Part shown: positions 1 to 7,349 of the stretch, piece after piece | How the letters are laid out: each line of letters opens with the position of its first letter | How positions within the stretch are numbered: the stretch's first letter is position 1 | Source: an uncultured Oscillospiraceae bacterium | GTDB taxonomy: Bacteria; Bacillota; Clostridia; Oscillospirales; Oscillospiraceae | Direction of reading: 5' to 3' | Length of the DNA: 33,780 nt | Assembly: GCA_910588975.1 (NCBI GenBank) | Contig: CAJUSE010000020.1 | Location: 1-33,780 of the forward strand | Notes under the pieces: model-generated | What the model was told of the DNA's origin: nothing | What the model saw: the letters and a program-made list of their open reading frames with translations, nothing else | The model's database searches: none | Program-made: the position numbers and the translations under genes

Positions 1-135
1 AGCACAGCCCTGTGCGAACATATCATCACCATCGAGAAGAGCTGTCTGCTGAACCACCTGGGGACCATCGTGAATACGGACGCTGAGTGCCAGCTCGATG
101 ACGCTCTCCGGGTCAGCATCGGGCTGAAGGCATAA
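1..135 (+). CDS. C-terminal fragment of an unknown protein (5' end outside window)
   Basis: The reading frame is open from the first base and ends in TAA at 133-135, giving 44 visible residues that end in SIGLKA. The fragment has acidic and hydrophobic stretches and three cysteines but no motif I recognise. It lies about 100 bp upstream of the late-regulator gene on the same strand, so it probably belongs to the preceding early or middle region. I could not assign a function. It is called coding because it stays open up to a stop that leaves a normal gap before the next gene. Confidence 0.5.
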   Translation, partial: STALCEHIITIEKSCLLNHLGTIVNTDAECQLDDALRVSIGLKA

Positions 136-232
136 AAAGAGCAGCCCCGCCTCCCGAAGGAGCCGAAGCCGCTACATGATCTGCAACTTCATTGTAGCAT
201 AATTCCTTGAGAAGTCAAGAGGAGGCAAGGGC
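136..232 (+). promoter_or_regulatory. Leader of the late-regulator gene with ribosome site
   Basis: This short non-coding gap holds a small CTCC-CGAA-GGAG hairpin at about 154-165, an AT-rich patch (GTAGCATAAT near 195-204) that could be a -10 region, and a clear AGAGGAGG ribosome site just before the ATG at 233. No convincing -35 box is seen at the right distance, so the promoter part is only a suggestion. Confidence 0.3.
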
Positions 233-799
233 ATGAAGAAACAATCTGGTAGCACCACACTCACCGCTGAACAGCGCCGGGAAATCATCGGTATGGCTTC
301 TCAGGTCGCCATAGAGCAGTACCAAAAGGCAGCCGAGCGAGCGAAGCAGACTGCCAGGGACAAGCGCCTCCACAACACGAAGCTGTTGATGGAGAAGTAC
401 CGGAGCTTTGTCATCCACAGCAAGACCGCCGTCCACGAAGCGTCCCAGGTCGAAGATGACTTTGACCTGGATGACCTGCTGGAGCTCATGGACTGCGGAA
501 CCGGGGACAAAGAGCTGGCCGTCACCAGCGTCCGGGAGAGCGCAGCCCGCACCCGTATCCTGGTCCACCACATCGACCGGATGTTGGATTACTTCAAGTA
601 CCGCTGCGACCACTCCTCGAAGCCGGAGGACGCCAGGAGATACCGCATCGTCTACTACTCCTACCTCGCAGAGGAAGCGGAGCAGAAGACGTTTCAGGAG
701 CTCGCAGAAGACGAGAACGTGGACATCAGCACCATCTATCGGGACCACAAAGCCGCCCTCCGCCAGTTGAGCGCCCTGATTTTTGGATACTTCGAGTAG
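233..799 (+). CDS. Sigma-region-4-like / ArpU-RinA-type phage late transcription regulator
   Basis: The 188-residue protein has a basic, helical N-terminal half. Its C-terminal helix-turn-helix (about residues 143-183) includes TFQELAEDENVDISTIYRDH, the layout of sigma-70 region 4 and of ArpU/RinA-like phage activators. These proteins bind promoters of packaging and structural operons and switch on late transcription. The start is set by AGAGGAGG 7-8 nt upstream of the ATG. Its position ahead of a modification block and the terminase operon fits that role: the terminase operon at 7677 has no obvious sigma-70 promoter and could be its target. The family assignment rests on pattern and context only. 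Confidence 0.6.
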   Translation: MKKQSGSTTLTAEQRREIIGMASQVAIEQYQKAAERAKQTARDKRLHNTKLLMEKYRSFVIHSKTAVHEASQVEDDFDLDDLLELMDCGTGDKELAVTSVRESAARTRILVHHIDRMLDYFKYRCDHSSKPEDARRYRIVYYSYLAEEAEQKTFQELAEDENVDISTIYRDHKAALRQLSALIFGYFE

Positions 800-860
800 C
801 CCTGCGAAAATCGTGCCATTGACACGCAAAACTACGATATGGTAGGCTGTAAAGCGAAAA

Positions 861-892
861 AGACCGCAGAGGCGTAACGGCCCCTGCGGTCT
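861..892 (-). terminator. Rho-independent terminator of the opposite-strand nuclease gene
   Basis: A perfect 9-bp stem pairs AGACCGCAG (861-869) with CTGCGGTCT (884-892). Read on the minus strand it is followed by TTTTCGCTTT, a usable U-tract. It starts five bases past the expected stop of the nuclease gene (897-899). On the plus strand the stem is followed by only a short T-run, so it may also weakly stop transcription from 233-799. Confidence 0.75.
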
Positions 893-896
893 CCCT

Positions 897-2089
897 TTAC
901 CTCCTGATTTTGTGCATTTCGTCAAAAGTGCTAAATTCGGGGGGGGGGGGGTAACTTCTTGTTGTATATTATATACAATACCCTCTCTTTGCCTCTCAGC
1001 AGCAGCCTCGGCCAGCTTTCGGATGGCCTCTTGGAAGGAAGCCATGTCCTTATCTCCGGCAAGGGCTCGAAGGTCTATGTAGAGATACTGCGGCGAGTCC
1101 CAGATGAGCTTCTGGGCATAGTGCTGGGCCCGGCCCGGCATATCCGTCAGCAGCTCACGGATGGCGGCCTCGGTCCAGCTCCCGCCCAGGTAGTTTGCCA
1201 CGTCCGGTACGCACACATCGAAAGTGCATAGCGGGCGATCCGACTTCCGCCAGAAGCTCACAGTGAATAGCCTTACCTCGCCGGCCCTGGCAAAGAACGT
1301 GGGGAATTTGGTCCCCCGCCTGTGTTCGCACACCAGACCAATGCTGGTGGCATAGGACTTTAGAGTATCGGCCACCGGTATGGCGTCCTGCCGCCCCTCG
1401 GCAAGCAAGAAGGCCGAGAAGTTGGCAGCGTTCCACTCCACATTCCGGGCAGGTGTTCGCTTTGTCTTCAGCGGGGTCTCGCCCACCACGCTGGAGGTCA
1501 GCATCGTCGCCTCCTCGGTTTTGTACTGCCGCAGCTCCACGCCGTACACCTCGATGCCCTCCATGTTCCGGTCCATGAACTCGATTAGGGTCTTCAGGGT
1601 GGAGGGGATACGATCCGCAGCAAAGACCAGTTTCACCCTCTCAGCCTTCAGGCAGTTTGCCACCTGCATCCAGAACTCGTCCGTGTCGTATGCCTCGAGG
1701 GTCCCCGGCTCATCGTTGTTCTGGCGGAACAGCTCCCTTAGCTCGTCAGCGTCCCAGGCCGACACCCTGGAGGCGTAGTCAAGCATCTGGGCCACCACCT
1801 CACGGCGGGTCCTGGTGTCGGTGCTCCGCTTCACCTCGACCAGCACCGGGACCCCGCTCTGGTCCACAAGCAGATGGTCCAGGAAGTAGGCGTTGGAGCT
1901 GTCGTCGCCCTCGGATACCTCAAACTCCCTCGCTACCAGCATCAGCCGGGAGCCGTCCGGGTCCGCATCCCTCAGCAGTAGGCCGGGGTTGTCGGCGATG
2001 ATCTTCTGGAGGATGTCCTCGGAGTCGTAGCGGTGTTCGCTCATCCCCACCGCCCGGTCCCCGGACATGAAATACAGATTTGCGCCCAT
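897..2089 (-). CDS. PD-(D/E)xK nuclease-like accessory protein, 3' end interrupted by a poly-C tract
   Basis: The N-terminal region has nuclease-fold signatures: D71 in FLDHLLVD, E85-V-K87 in VEVKRS, then Q101-MLD-Y105, the QxxxY seen in RecB-like enzymes. The start is set by AAAGGAGA before the ATG at 2089. It is the only clear gene on the opposite strand and has its own terminator, as expected of an accessory (moron or defence-type) gene. A run of 13 Cs (951-939 on this strand) lies near the end. As written, the frame runs through the terminator and antisense to the regulator gene down to 215 (624 residues). With 14 Cs (or 11) it would end in EFSTFDEMHKIRR and stop at 897-899, just before the terminator, giving about 397 residues. 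With 12 it would stop at once. A sequencing slip or a phase-variable tract are both possible. The substrate is unknown. Confidence 0.6.
939..951. repeat. 13-bp homopolymer G/C tract at the 3' end of the nuclease gene
   Basis: Thirteen consecutive Gs on the plus strand (poly-C in the nuclease gene) decide which of three C-terminal ends the protein has. Such tracts are prone to slippage in replication and sequencing. Confidence 0.9.
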
Positions 2090-2107
2090 GGCAGGTCTCC
2101 TTTCGTA

Positions 2108-2165
2108 AACAATCTGTTAATGCGGCTAAACTCGATTGACGCTGGCGGAACCCTTGTGGGACAAT
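2108..2165 (+). promoter_or_regulatory. Phage promoter P1 with AACA-N3-TGTT operator-like palindrome
   Basis: The -35 box TTGACG is at 2136-2141 and the -10-like GACAAT at 2160-2165, with an 18-bp spacer ending in TGTGG. Upstream is an AACA-ATC-TGTT inverted repeat (2108-2118). The arrangement is nearly the same at 6588-6645: ACTCGATTGACG versus ATTCGATTGACG, and TTGTGGGACAAT versus ATGTGGGACAAT. The conservation of two non-coding blocks at the same spacing is the main evidence. P1 points at the small protein at 2311 and the genes after it. The palindrome is 19 bp from the start of the divergent nuclease gene, so a repressor could control both. Confidence 0.7.
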
Positions 2166-2310
2166 GGATTTAAGGAGGTAAAAGGAACCGGCCACCGCTG
2201 CTGGAACAGCGACGACCGGCGGGGCCCGATAATCGAGCTCAGTCACAGTTTGATTATAACACCAGCGGGCTCCTTGTCAATCGGAGAAAACGTAAGAAAG
2301 GAGCTTGGAA
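2166..2310 (+). promoter_or_regulatory. Structured 5' leader of the P1 operon
   Basis: This roughly 145-nt untranslated stretch contains AAGGAGG at 2171-2177 with no start codon at a suitable distance. It also has a hairpin CGCTG/CAGCG (2196-2200 / 2207-2211) inside a CCGG/CCGG outer stem, and a weak ATAATC/GATTAT pairing further on. It ends with the AGAAAGGAG ribosome site of the gene at 2311. A leader this long is unusual here and could hold a control element, but I recognise no riboswitch class. Confidence 0.35.
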
Positions 2311-2478
2311 ATGAGCGTATCGCAGATATTGCAGGTCATCGTCATCGTGACCGATACCCTGTCGGACGCCACCGTGGGACCTCTCGATAAAGAGAAGGTT
2401 GCCGGCGCTGTTGGCATCCTGGGTATGCTGGAAGATACCCTGATGGCCCAAGCGAACGGAGGGATGGAAAATGCGTGA
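2311..2478 (+). CDS. Small unknown protein (55 aa), first gene of the P1 operon
   Basis: The ATG follows AGAAAGGAGCTTGGAA. The product begins MSVSQILQVIVIVTDTL and ends GGMENA; it looks helical and mildly acidic with a hydrophobic first third. Its last 8 nt overlap the start of the next gene at 2471 in another frame, which suggests translational coupling. Start, ribosome site and coupling support a real gene. No function can be assigned. Confidence 0.6.
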   Translation: MSVSQILQVIVIVTDTLSDATVGPLDKEKVAGAVGILGMLEDTLMAQANGGMENA

Positions 2479-2980
2479 AGTGTCCATCCGGGAGCTGGGG
2501 CACTCCCAGTACCTCGTGTCCTACGGCGGCAAGTTCTCCTTCCGGGCGGCGGTCGAGAACGGGGTGAGCTACGTTGGCCTGTCCGATCTGGCCGGGTGCT
2601 GCGGGTACACCTCCGGGACGAAGATGGCCCAGCGCACCAACGTCCCCAAGGTCAAGATTGATGTCAGGCACCGGGACGGCCGCATGGTGGGCAAGACATC
2701 GCCCATGTGGTTCCTGGCGATAGACGATGCCGTCCAGTTTGTCCAGGAACGGGCCGTAGACGATGGCTTCAGGAGATGGTTCATCGGCTACGCTGACACC
2801 CTGTGGAAGCTGCCTACATCCGTCCAGAACGATACCGCCCCCGCATCCACCCGCCCGGCGCAGGGTAAGCCCAAGGTGCCGGAAGCGAAGCCGAACACCG
2901 GCGTGAATATCTCCCCGGAGCTGATAGACCGCATCATCGTCGATCTGCTGGCTCTGAAGCAGGGGATGACATCAGCGTAA
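2471..2980 (+). CDS. Possible antirepressor-like (Bro-N-like) DNA-binding protein
   Basis: The 169-residue protein has an N-terminal part (about 5-110) with SYVGLSDLAGCCGYTSGTKM and MWFLAIDDAVQFVQERAVDD, loosely like the conserved core of phage Bro-N/antirepressor domains. The tail is Pro/Ala/Thr-rich (about 115-140), and a short helix (ISPELIDRIIVDLLALK) could mediate self-association. It is read from an ATG overlapping the upstream gene by 8 nt, with GAACGGAGG upstream. The resemblance is weak and there is no clear catalytic motif. A regulator of this block is an inference; it could equally be an unknown phage protein. Confidence 0.45.
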   Translation: MREVSIRELGHSQYLVSYGGKFSFRAAVENGVSYVGLSDLAGCCGYTSGTKMAQRTNVPKVKIDVRHRDGRMVGKTSPMWFLAIDDAVQFVQERAVDDGFRRWFIGYADTLWKLPTSVQNDTAPASTRPAQGKPKVPEAKPNTGVNISPELIDRIIVDLLALKQGMTSA

Positions 2981-2992
2981 CACCTACCCCCA

Positions 2993-3018
2993 GGGGGCCG
3001 GCCGCAAGGCCGGCTCTC
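2993..3018 (+). terminator. GC-rich hairpin, possible attenuator between operon genes
   Basis: GCCGGCC (2997-3003) and GGCCGGC (3008-3014) close a GCAA tetraloop, a stable GNRA hairpin. Outer G-C/G-U pairs extend it to about 11 bp. It is followed by TCACGTTTTATA, a poor U-tract, so partial termination or 3'-end protection is more likely than full termination. Confidence 0.45.
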
Positions 3019-3042
3019 TCACGTTTTATAGGAGGAAGCACA

Positions 3043-3660
3043 ATGGAGAAGCGTATTGAACGCTGCACGATGAGGGCCGGGGACATCAAGACCGGGTTCG
3101 GGAACCCCCGGAAAATCATCCGCAACAAGATGGATGAGCTGGAGCAGAGCTTTGAGATGTTCGGGGACTTCGGCATCTACCTCATCGACGAGCAGGATAA
3201 CATCATCGCCGGCAACCAGCGGCTCAAGGTCGTCCTGCGGAAGTATGGCCCGGACGTGGAGCTGGACTGTAAGAGGCTCATCGGCTACACCGAAGCGGAG
3301 CTGCGGGCCATCAACATCAAGGACAACACCCACGCCGGAGAGTGGGACCTGGACCTCCTGGCCGACTGGACGGCTGACCTGACCCTGGACCTGGGCATCG
3401 ACCCGAAGGAGGCCAAGAAGAACCCGGAAGAGATGACTGTCAAGGATATGGAGCTGATCCGCTACGAGAAGTACGACTACGTTCTCATCGTCTGCCGGAA
3501 CGAAATCGACTATAAGAACCTCCAGCGGGCCCTCGGCCTGGAGAAGCGGAAGATGATTGTCTCGCAGAAGCGCAAAATCCAGGCACGGGCCGTCTGGTTC
3601 GATGACATCAAGGCCCAAATCGTTCCAAAGGAAGAAATGCAGGAAAGTGAGGATGTATAA
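3043..3660 (+). CDS. ParB-like (ParB/sulfiredoxin fold) protein
   Basis: The N-terminal part (about residues 5-95) has the ParB-like pattern: GNPRK at 20-24, a helix MDELEQSFEMFG, then LIDEQDNIIAGNQRLKVV with the GNQR signature at 57-60. The 205-residue protein lacks the long helix-turn-helix region of chromosomal ParB and has its own C-terminal domain with YDYVLIVCRNEIDYKNLQ. Phage proteins of this fold are often found beside DNA methyltransferases or base-modifying genes and may have nucleotide-binding or nuclease activity. The start is set by AGGAGGAAGCACA before the ATG. Only 2 nt separate it from the ATP-grasp gene, so it is probably part of that pathway. Confidence 0.75.
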   Translation: MEKRIERCTMRAGDIKTGFGNPRKIIRNKMDELEQSFEMFGDFGIYLIDEQDNIIAGNQRLKVVLRKYGPDVELDCKRLIGYTEAELRAINIKDNTHAGEWDLDLLADWTADLTLDLGIDPKEAKKNPEEMTVKDMELIRYEKYDYVLIVCRNEIDYKNLQRALGLEKRKMIVSQKRKIQARAVWFDDIKAQIVPKEEMQESEDV

Positions 3661-3662
3661 GT

Positions 3663-4706
3663 ATGAAAGTGGTCATCACCGGCTGCGGCCGGCACAGCAA
3701 GAGCTTAGTCCAGTCCCTCAAGAACAACGTGGACGGCAGGGAGGTTGAGGTCATCGGCATCAACAACAGCCCCGCCAACATCCTGCGGTCCGATGTGGAT
3801 GAGGCCATCATCGCCCCGTCCATCACGGACCCGGACTACATCGACTGGCTCCTGGACCTCTGTACCAGGAAGAAGGTCGATGTCATCCTTCCGTACATCA
3901 CGGCGGAGCTGCCCATCCTGGCGGCCAACCGGGAGAAGCTGGAGTCCGAGGGCACGAAGGTGTCCGTGGCCTCGGAGCGAACCCTCATGGTGGCGAACGA
4001 CAAGGTGGAGCTGGCCCGTATGTTCCCAAAGGTCATGCCAAGGCAGACGGTGGTCCGGTCGTCTGCCGAAGTCCTCAGCTTCGCCCGGAGCATCGGATAT
4101 TACACCGGTACGCCGCTCTGCTGCAAGCTGGCCGATAAGTGCGGCGGCACCGGCTTTGCCATCCTGGACGAGAAGAAGTACCTGTACATCGGCTCCTTCA
4201 ACAAGATGGGCGTGAGCCGCTACATCAGCATCGACCAGCTCTGCGAGATCGCCGACAAGGTGGATGTTGACATCATTCTCCAGGAATATGTGGCCGGCAC
4301 CGATTACAGCGTATGTATCCTGGCAAACAAAGGCAGGGTGGAGCTCGAATGTGGTTTTGTCGGATATGCCATGGAGTACGGCGCTGTAACTCAGGGGGAA
4401 ATCGTGAAGAACGAAATGGCCTATGATTTTTGCAGAGCCATCACGAAGGTCCTGGAACTTGATGGTAATGCCTGTTTTGACTTCATACTCCGCACGAAAG
4501 ATAACACTCCCCTTGAGGTATGCAGCCCGGTCCTGCTGGAGTGCAACCCCCGCATCAGCGCCACCATCCCCTTCATCGCCAAGGCCGGCGCCGATCTGGT
4601 CTACCTGCGCTGCAAGCAGCTCCTCGGCGAGCCCATCGACACGAACATCTCCTTCGACTACGGACTGAAGATGGTGAAATACTATGACGCCCACTACTAC
4701 CGCTGA
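3663..4706 (+). CDS. ATP-grasp ligase (carbamoyl-phosphate-synthase-like)
   Basis: The 347-residue protein starts with a Rossmann-like pre-ATP-grasp domain (MKVVITGCGRHSKSLVQSLK, then VIGINNSPANILRSDVDEA). The ATP-grasp core follows, including LCCKLADKCGGTGFAILDE, IILQEYVAGTDYSVCI, and the metal-binding ECNPRISATIPF near residues 297-308. ATP-grasp enzymes join a carboxylate to an amine or thiol through an acyl phosphate. Here the acceptor could be the product of the decarboxylase two genes downstream, but that is inference. It follows the ParB gene by 2 nt and overlaps the next gene by 23 nt. The stretch near 4270-4500 is more AT-rich than its surroundings. Confidence 0.85.
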   Translation: MKVVITGCGRHSKSLVQSLKNNVDGREVEVIGINNSPANILRSDVDEAIIAPSITDPDYIDWLLDLCTRKKVDVILPYITAELPILAANREKLESEGTKVSVASERTLMVANDKVELARMFPKVMPRQTVVRSSAEVLSFARSIGYYTGTPLCCKLADKCGGTGFAILDEKKYLYIGSFNKMGVSRYISIDQLCEIADKVDVDIILQEYVAGTDYSVCILANKGRVELECGFVGYAMEYGAVTQGEIVKNEMAYDFCRAITKVLELDGNACFDFILRTKDNTPLEVCSPVLLECNPRISATIPFIAKAGADLVYLRCKQLLGEPIDTNISFDYGLKMVKYYDAHYYR

Positions 4707-5427
4707 GAAGCCGGAGAACTTCGGCATCTACTGTATGTCCATGAGCCGGTGGGATGCCATCATGACCAAGCGCCTGTTTGAATACTGCACCTATGTCGTC
4801 AGGGAGGAACAGGCCGAGAAGTACCGGGCCGCCGGGGTGGACGACCTCCTTATCATCCCGGCGGGCGCCGTCCATGACTTCATGACCACCTTCTACTGGA
4901 TTATCGAGAACACGCCGGAGGATGTCATCTGCATCGTGGATGACGACGTGAAGGTCATGTGCTACCGGAACGATAAGCGGTATCCCATCGTGGACAGCGA
5001 CGGGAACCCGGACGTGGAGACGGCCACCATGGAGTGCGAGCGCATCGGGCAGCTCCTCTCGGACCTGGGCCTGGGGCTCGCCTTCGACAACCCCAACTAC
5101 GCATCCTACATCTACGACCGGGAGTTTGGCTTCAAGGGTATGCCGGGACACATCCGATGGGTGAACAAGGCCGGCTTCAAGGCCAAGCTGAATGAGGAGG
5201 ACCCGGCCACCAGCGATATTGACATGGCTATGCAGGAGCTCCTCCTGAACCGTATCATCCTGCTGCCGAAGTATTACTGTACCACGGCCCTGATGGACAC
5301 CAACGCCGGGTCCGCCGAGGCCAGACGAGAGCACATCGACATGACGATTGCCATGCACAATAAATGGGGAGTGTATTATGAGTACGACTATCGAAAGAAT
5401 ATTGCACGAATTGGAGTCAAGAGATAG
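4684..5427 (+). CDS. GT-A-like glycosyltransferase resembling TET-associated glycosyltransferases (TAGT)
   Basis: In this 247-residue protein, NFGIYCMSMSRWDAIMTKRL is followed by EYCTYVVREEQAEKYRAAGV, LLIIPAGAVHDFM and VICIVDDDVK, with a D86-D87-D88 triad suited to binding metal and a nucleotide sugar. The order (short strand, SxR, T/VVRexexexYrxaG, DDD) matches what I recall of the TAGT family predicted to glycosylate modified bases in phage DNA. I could not search a profile, so the family call is moderate. It overlaps the ATP-grasp gene by 23 nt and the decarboxylase gene by 50 nt, so all are made together. No TET/JBP oxygenase or pyrimidine hydroxymethylase is seen in the window, so the acceptor is unknown. 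Confidence 0.55.
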   Translation: MTPTTTAEKPENFGIYCMSMSRWDAIMTKRLFEYCTYVVREEQAEKYRAAGVDDLLIIPAGAVHDFMTTFYWIIENTPEDVICIVDDDVKVMCYRNDKRYPIVDSDGNPDVETATMECERIGQLLSDLGLGLAFDNPNYASYIYDREFGFKGMPGHIRWVNKAGFKAKLNEEDPATSDIDMAMQELLLNRIILLPKYYCTTALMDTNAGSAEARREHIDMTIAMHNKWGVYYEYDYRKNIARIGVKR

Positions 5428-6580
5428 GGGCCCGTCCACGCCCCTCTACATCGTAAGCGAGGAAATCCTCAAGGATAACATCGACGCCATGAACCGGGCC
5501 TTCTTCAGCCGGTTCGACAGGTTCATCCTGGGATACTCCTACAAGACCAACTACGCCAAAGATGTCCTCCGTATGGTCCACCAGGAAGGCGGCTATGCGG
5601 AGGTCGTTTCGCCCATGGAACTGGACCACGCCCGCACGTTCGTCGATGACAGCAAGATCATCTACAACGGCGTCATCCGGGATGTCGAGGGCAAGGTGGA
5701 ACTGGCCGCCCACGGGGGCATCGTGAACGTGGAGAACCTGACGGAGCTCCAAGACATGGACGCCCACGCTGACCGCATGGGCCTGGACATCCAGGTGGGC
5801 ATCCGGGTCAACCTCCGGCTGTCTGGGGCCGAGTTCTCCCGCTTCGGTATCGAGGTCAATACAAATACCCTGGAGGAGCTGTCCTCGCTCAAACACATCG
5901 AAATCACGGGCATCCACTGTCACATCACGAAGAGCCGGGCCCTGAGCTTCTGGCGGGAGAAAGCTGAGAAGATGGCCCGAATCGCCAAGCAGCTCGGAGC
6001 TAAGTACATCGACTTCGGCGGGAATATGTACGGTCCGATGAACCCGGCCCTGGCCGCACAGTTCTTCGGCTACATCCCATGCTTCCAGGACTATGCCGAC
6101 TGCCTGTACGATGAGCTGTCGCAGCTCTTCTCCGACGAGGATATGCCTACCGTCATTGTCGAGCCGGGTACGCCGATCATCTCCAACGCCCAGTCCTACC
6201 TCACGACCGTCACCGACATCAAGACCGTGGCCGGGAAGACCGTCTGCACCCTGGACGGGAAGAGCCTGGATGTCACGATGATAGGCGACTCCGGTAAGCA
6301 GTTCCCGTTCTACGTCGTCAGCAGGGGGGAAGGCCATGTGGAGGACGCCGCCATGTATGGCTGCACCTGCCTGGAGCCAGACAAGTTCGCCGACGGGTAC
6401 TCCGGCCCCCTGAGCGTCGGAGATTACGTCCTGTTTGACAACATCGGCTCCTACTCCAACACGCTGGCCCCCCGGTTCATCCAGGGGGTCCCTGCCATGG
6501 CAAGGTTCAGCCGGAACGGTAAGCTCAGATTCACGAAGCTGATGGACTCCAGCAGGACCGTATTCGGAGAGTACCTGTGA
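5378..6580 (+). CDS. PLP-dependent amino-acid decarboxylase (ornithine/diaminopimelate decarboxylase fold)
   Basis: The 400-residue protein has the alanine-racemase-type barrel motifs. GYSYKTN carries the PLP lysine K56. It also has EVVSPMELDHA, SRFGIEV, IHCHITKSR, the glycine loop DFGGNMYGP and VEPGTPI. The C-terminal part has GCTCLEPDKF (C331 at the place of the catalytic cysteine of ornithine decarboxylase) and LSVGDYVLFDNIGSY. It should remove a carboxyl group from an amino acid or amino-acid conjugate, giving an amine. The ATG at 5378 is preferred over one at 5348 because of GGGGAG about 7 nt upstream. It overlaps the glycosyltransferase gene by 50 nt and ends just before promoter P2. 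The substrate cannot be read from the sequence. Confidence 0.85.
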   Translation: MSTTIERILHELESRDRGPSTPLYIVSEEILKDNIDAMNRAFFSRFDRFILGYSYKTNYAKDVLRMVHQEGGYAEVVSPMELDHARTFVDDSKIIYNGVIRDVEGKVELAAHGGIVNVENLTELQDMDAHADRMGLDIQVGIRVNLRLSGAEFSRFGIEVNTNTLEELSSLKHIEITGIHCHITKSRALSFWREKAEKMARIAKQLGAKYIDFGGNMYGPMNPALAAQFFGYIPCFQDYADCLYDELSQLFSDEDMPTVIVEPGTPIISNAQSYLTTVTDIKTVAGKTVCTLDGKSLDVTMIGDSGKQFPFYVVSRGEGHVEDAAMYGCTCLEPDKFADGYSGPLSVGDYVLFDNIGSYSNTLAPRFIQGVPAMARFSRNGKLRFTKLMDSSRTVFGEYL

Positions 6581-6587
6581 GCCCGTG

Positions 6588-6645
6588 AACAAATTGTTAA
6601 ATGGTCACAATTCGATTGACGTTCGGCCGCCTCATGTGGGACAAT
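6588..6645 (+). promoter_or_regulatory. Phage promoter P2 with AACA-N3-TGTT operator-like palindrome
   Basis: The -35 TTGACG is at 6616-6621 and GACAAT at 6640-6645 with an 18-bp spacer, preceded by AACA-AAT-TGTT (6588-6598). The elements have the same spacing as in P1 at 2108-2165. It starts eight bases after the decarboxylase stop and drives the gene at 6703. Confidence 0.7.
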
Positions 6646-6702
6646 AAAGTTACGGAAAATCCCACAAATCCGTATGAAACCAAAGAAATGGAGGCCGAAG
6701 AT

Positions 6703-7335
6703 ATGGAATTGACCACGACGCATGGATACAATCTGTACGACATCTCCTCGATGTTGCAGAAGGCGATCCGGCGGGCGGATGTGTACCACGCAGCATATGC
6801 CGCAGCGGAGATGCACCCGAAGTTCCGCACCTACCTGTGGAAGCGGCTGCTCACCGTGTCCGCCGAGGATTGCTACGGCATCATCACCAAGGAAATCATC
6901 GCCCTGCAACAGGCGGACGAGTTCGTGAACGGCAAGAAGGGCGACAACTGGCTCTTCATCGCCAAGGCCGTCACGCTCCTCTGCATGGCCCGGAAGAACC
7001 GGGACGCCGACTATGTTACCTGCAACTTCATGTGCCCCGACCGGAACCTCAGCCCCGAGGAAATCAAAGAGTTCGACTTCAACGAGCTCCACGCCACCTG
7101 CCAGCTCCCCGATTGGGTGTACGACGTTCACACCCGTACCGGGAAGATGATGGGCAAGACCAAGATCGACATGATACGGGACGAGCAAGCTGCCCTCACC
7201 CCCCACCAAACCAGCCTGTTTGATGATGGGGACTGGGGGCAGTTTGTGGAGTCTGAGCGGGCGGAGGGTCACATGAGCCGGAGAGAAGAGGCCCAGTACA
7301 AACCATTCGCCGCCGGCAAGAAGCGGTACTACTGA
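6703..7335 (+). CDS. RarA/MgsA C-terminal-like (clamp-loader-related) phage protein
   Basis: The 210-residue protein contains SSMLQKAIRRADVYHAAYAA, YLWKRLLTVSAEDCYGI and YDVHTRTGKMMG. These resemble the C-terminal domain of the RarA/MgsA ATPases (QKsiRgsD-x-AlyylarL... lvrmAsEDiG), which act at stalled replication forks. The ATPase domain itself is absent. The start at 6703 has ATGGAGG 8 nt upstream; longer in-frame starts at 6601 and 6688 lie in the promoter or lack a ribosome site. The gene follows P2 with a 57-nt leader. A role in replication or recombination is an inference from the family. Confidence 0.6.
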   Translation: MELTTTHGYNLYDISSMLQKAIRRADVYHAAYAAAEMHPKFRTYLWKRLLTVSAEDCYGIITKEIIALQQADEFVNGKKGDNWLFIAKAVTLLCMARKNRDADYVTCNFMCPDRNLSPEEIKEFDFNELHATCQLPDWVYDVHTRTGKMMGKTKIDMIRDEQAALTPHQTSLFDDGDWGQFVESERAEGHMSRREEAQYKPFAAGKKRYY

Positions 7336-7349
7336 TGGGAGGGGTCAAC

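Noticed and set aside
215..896. C-terminal continuation of the opposite-strand nuclease
   Set aside because: It crosses the gene's own terminator and lies antisense to the good regulator gene; it arises from the C-tract length.
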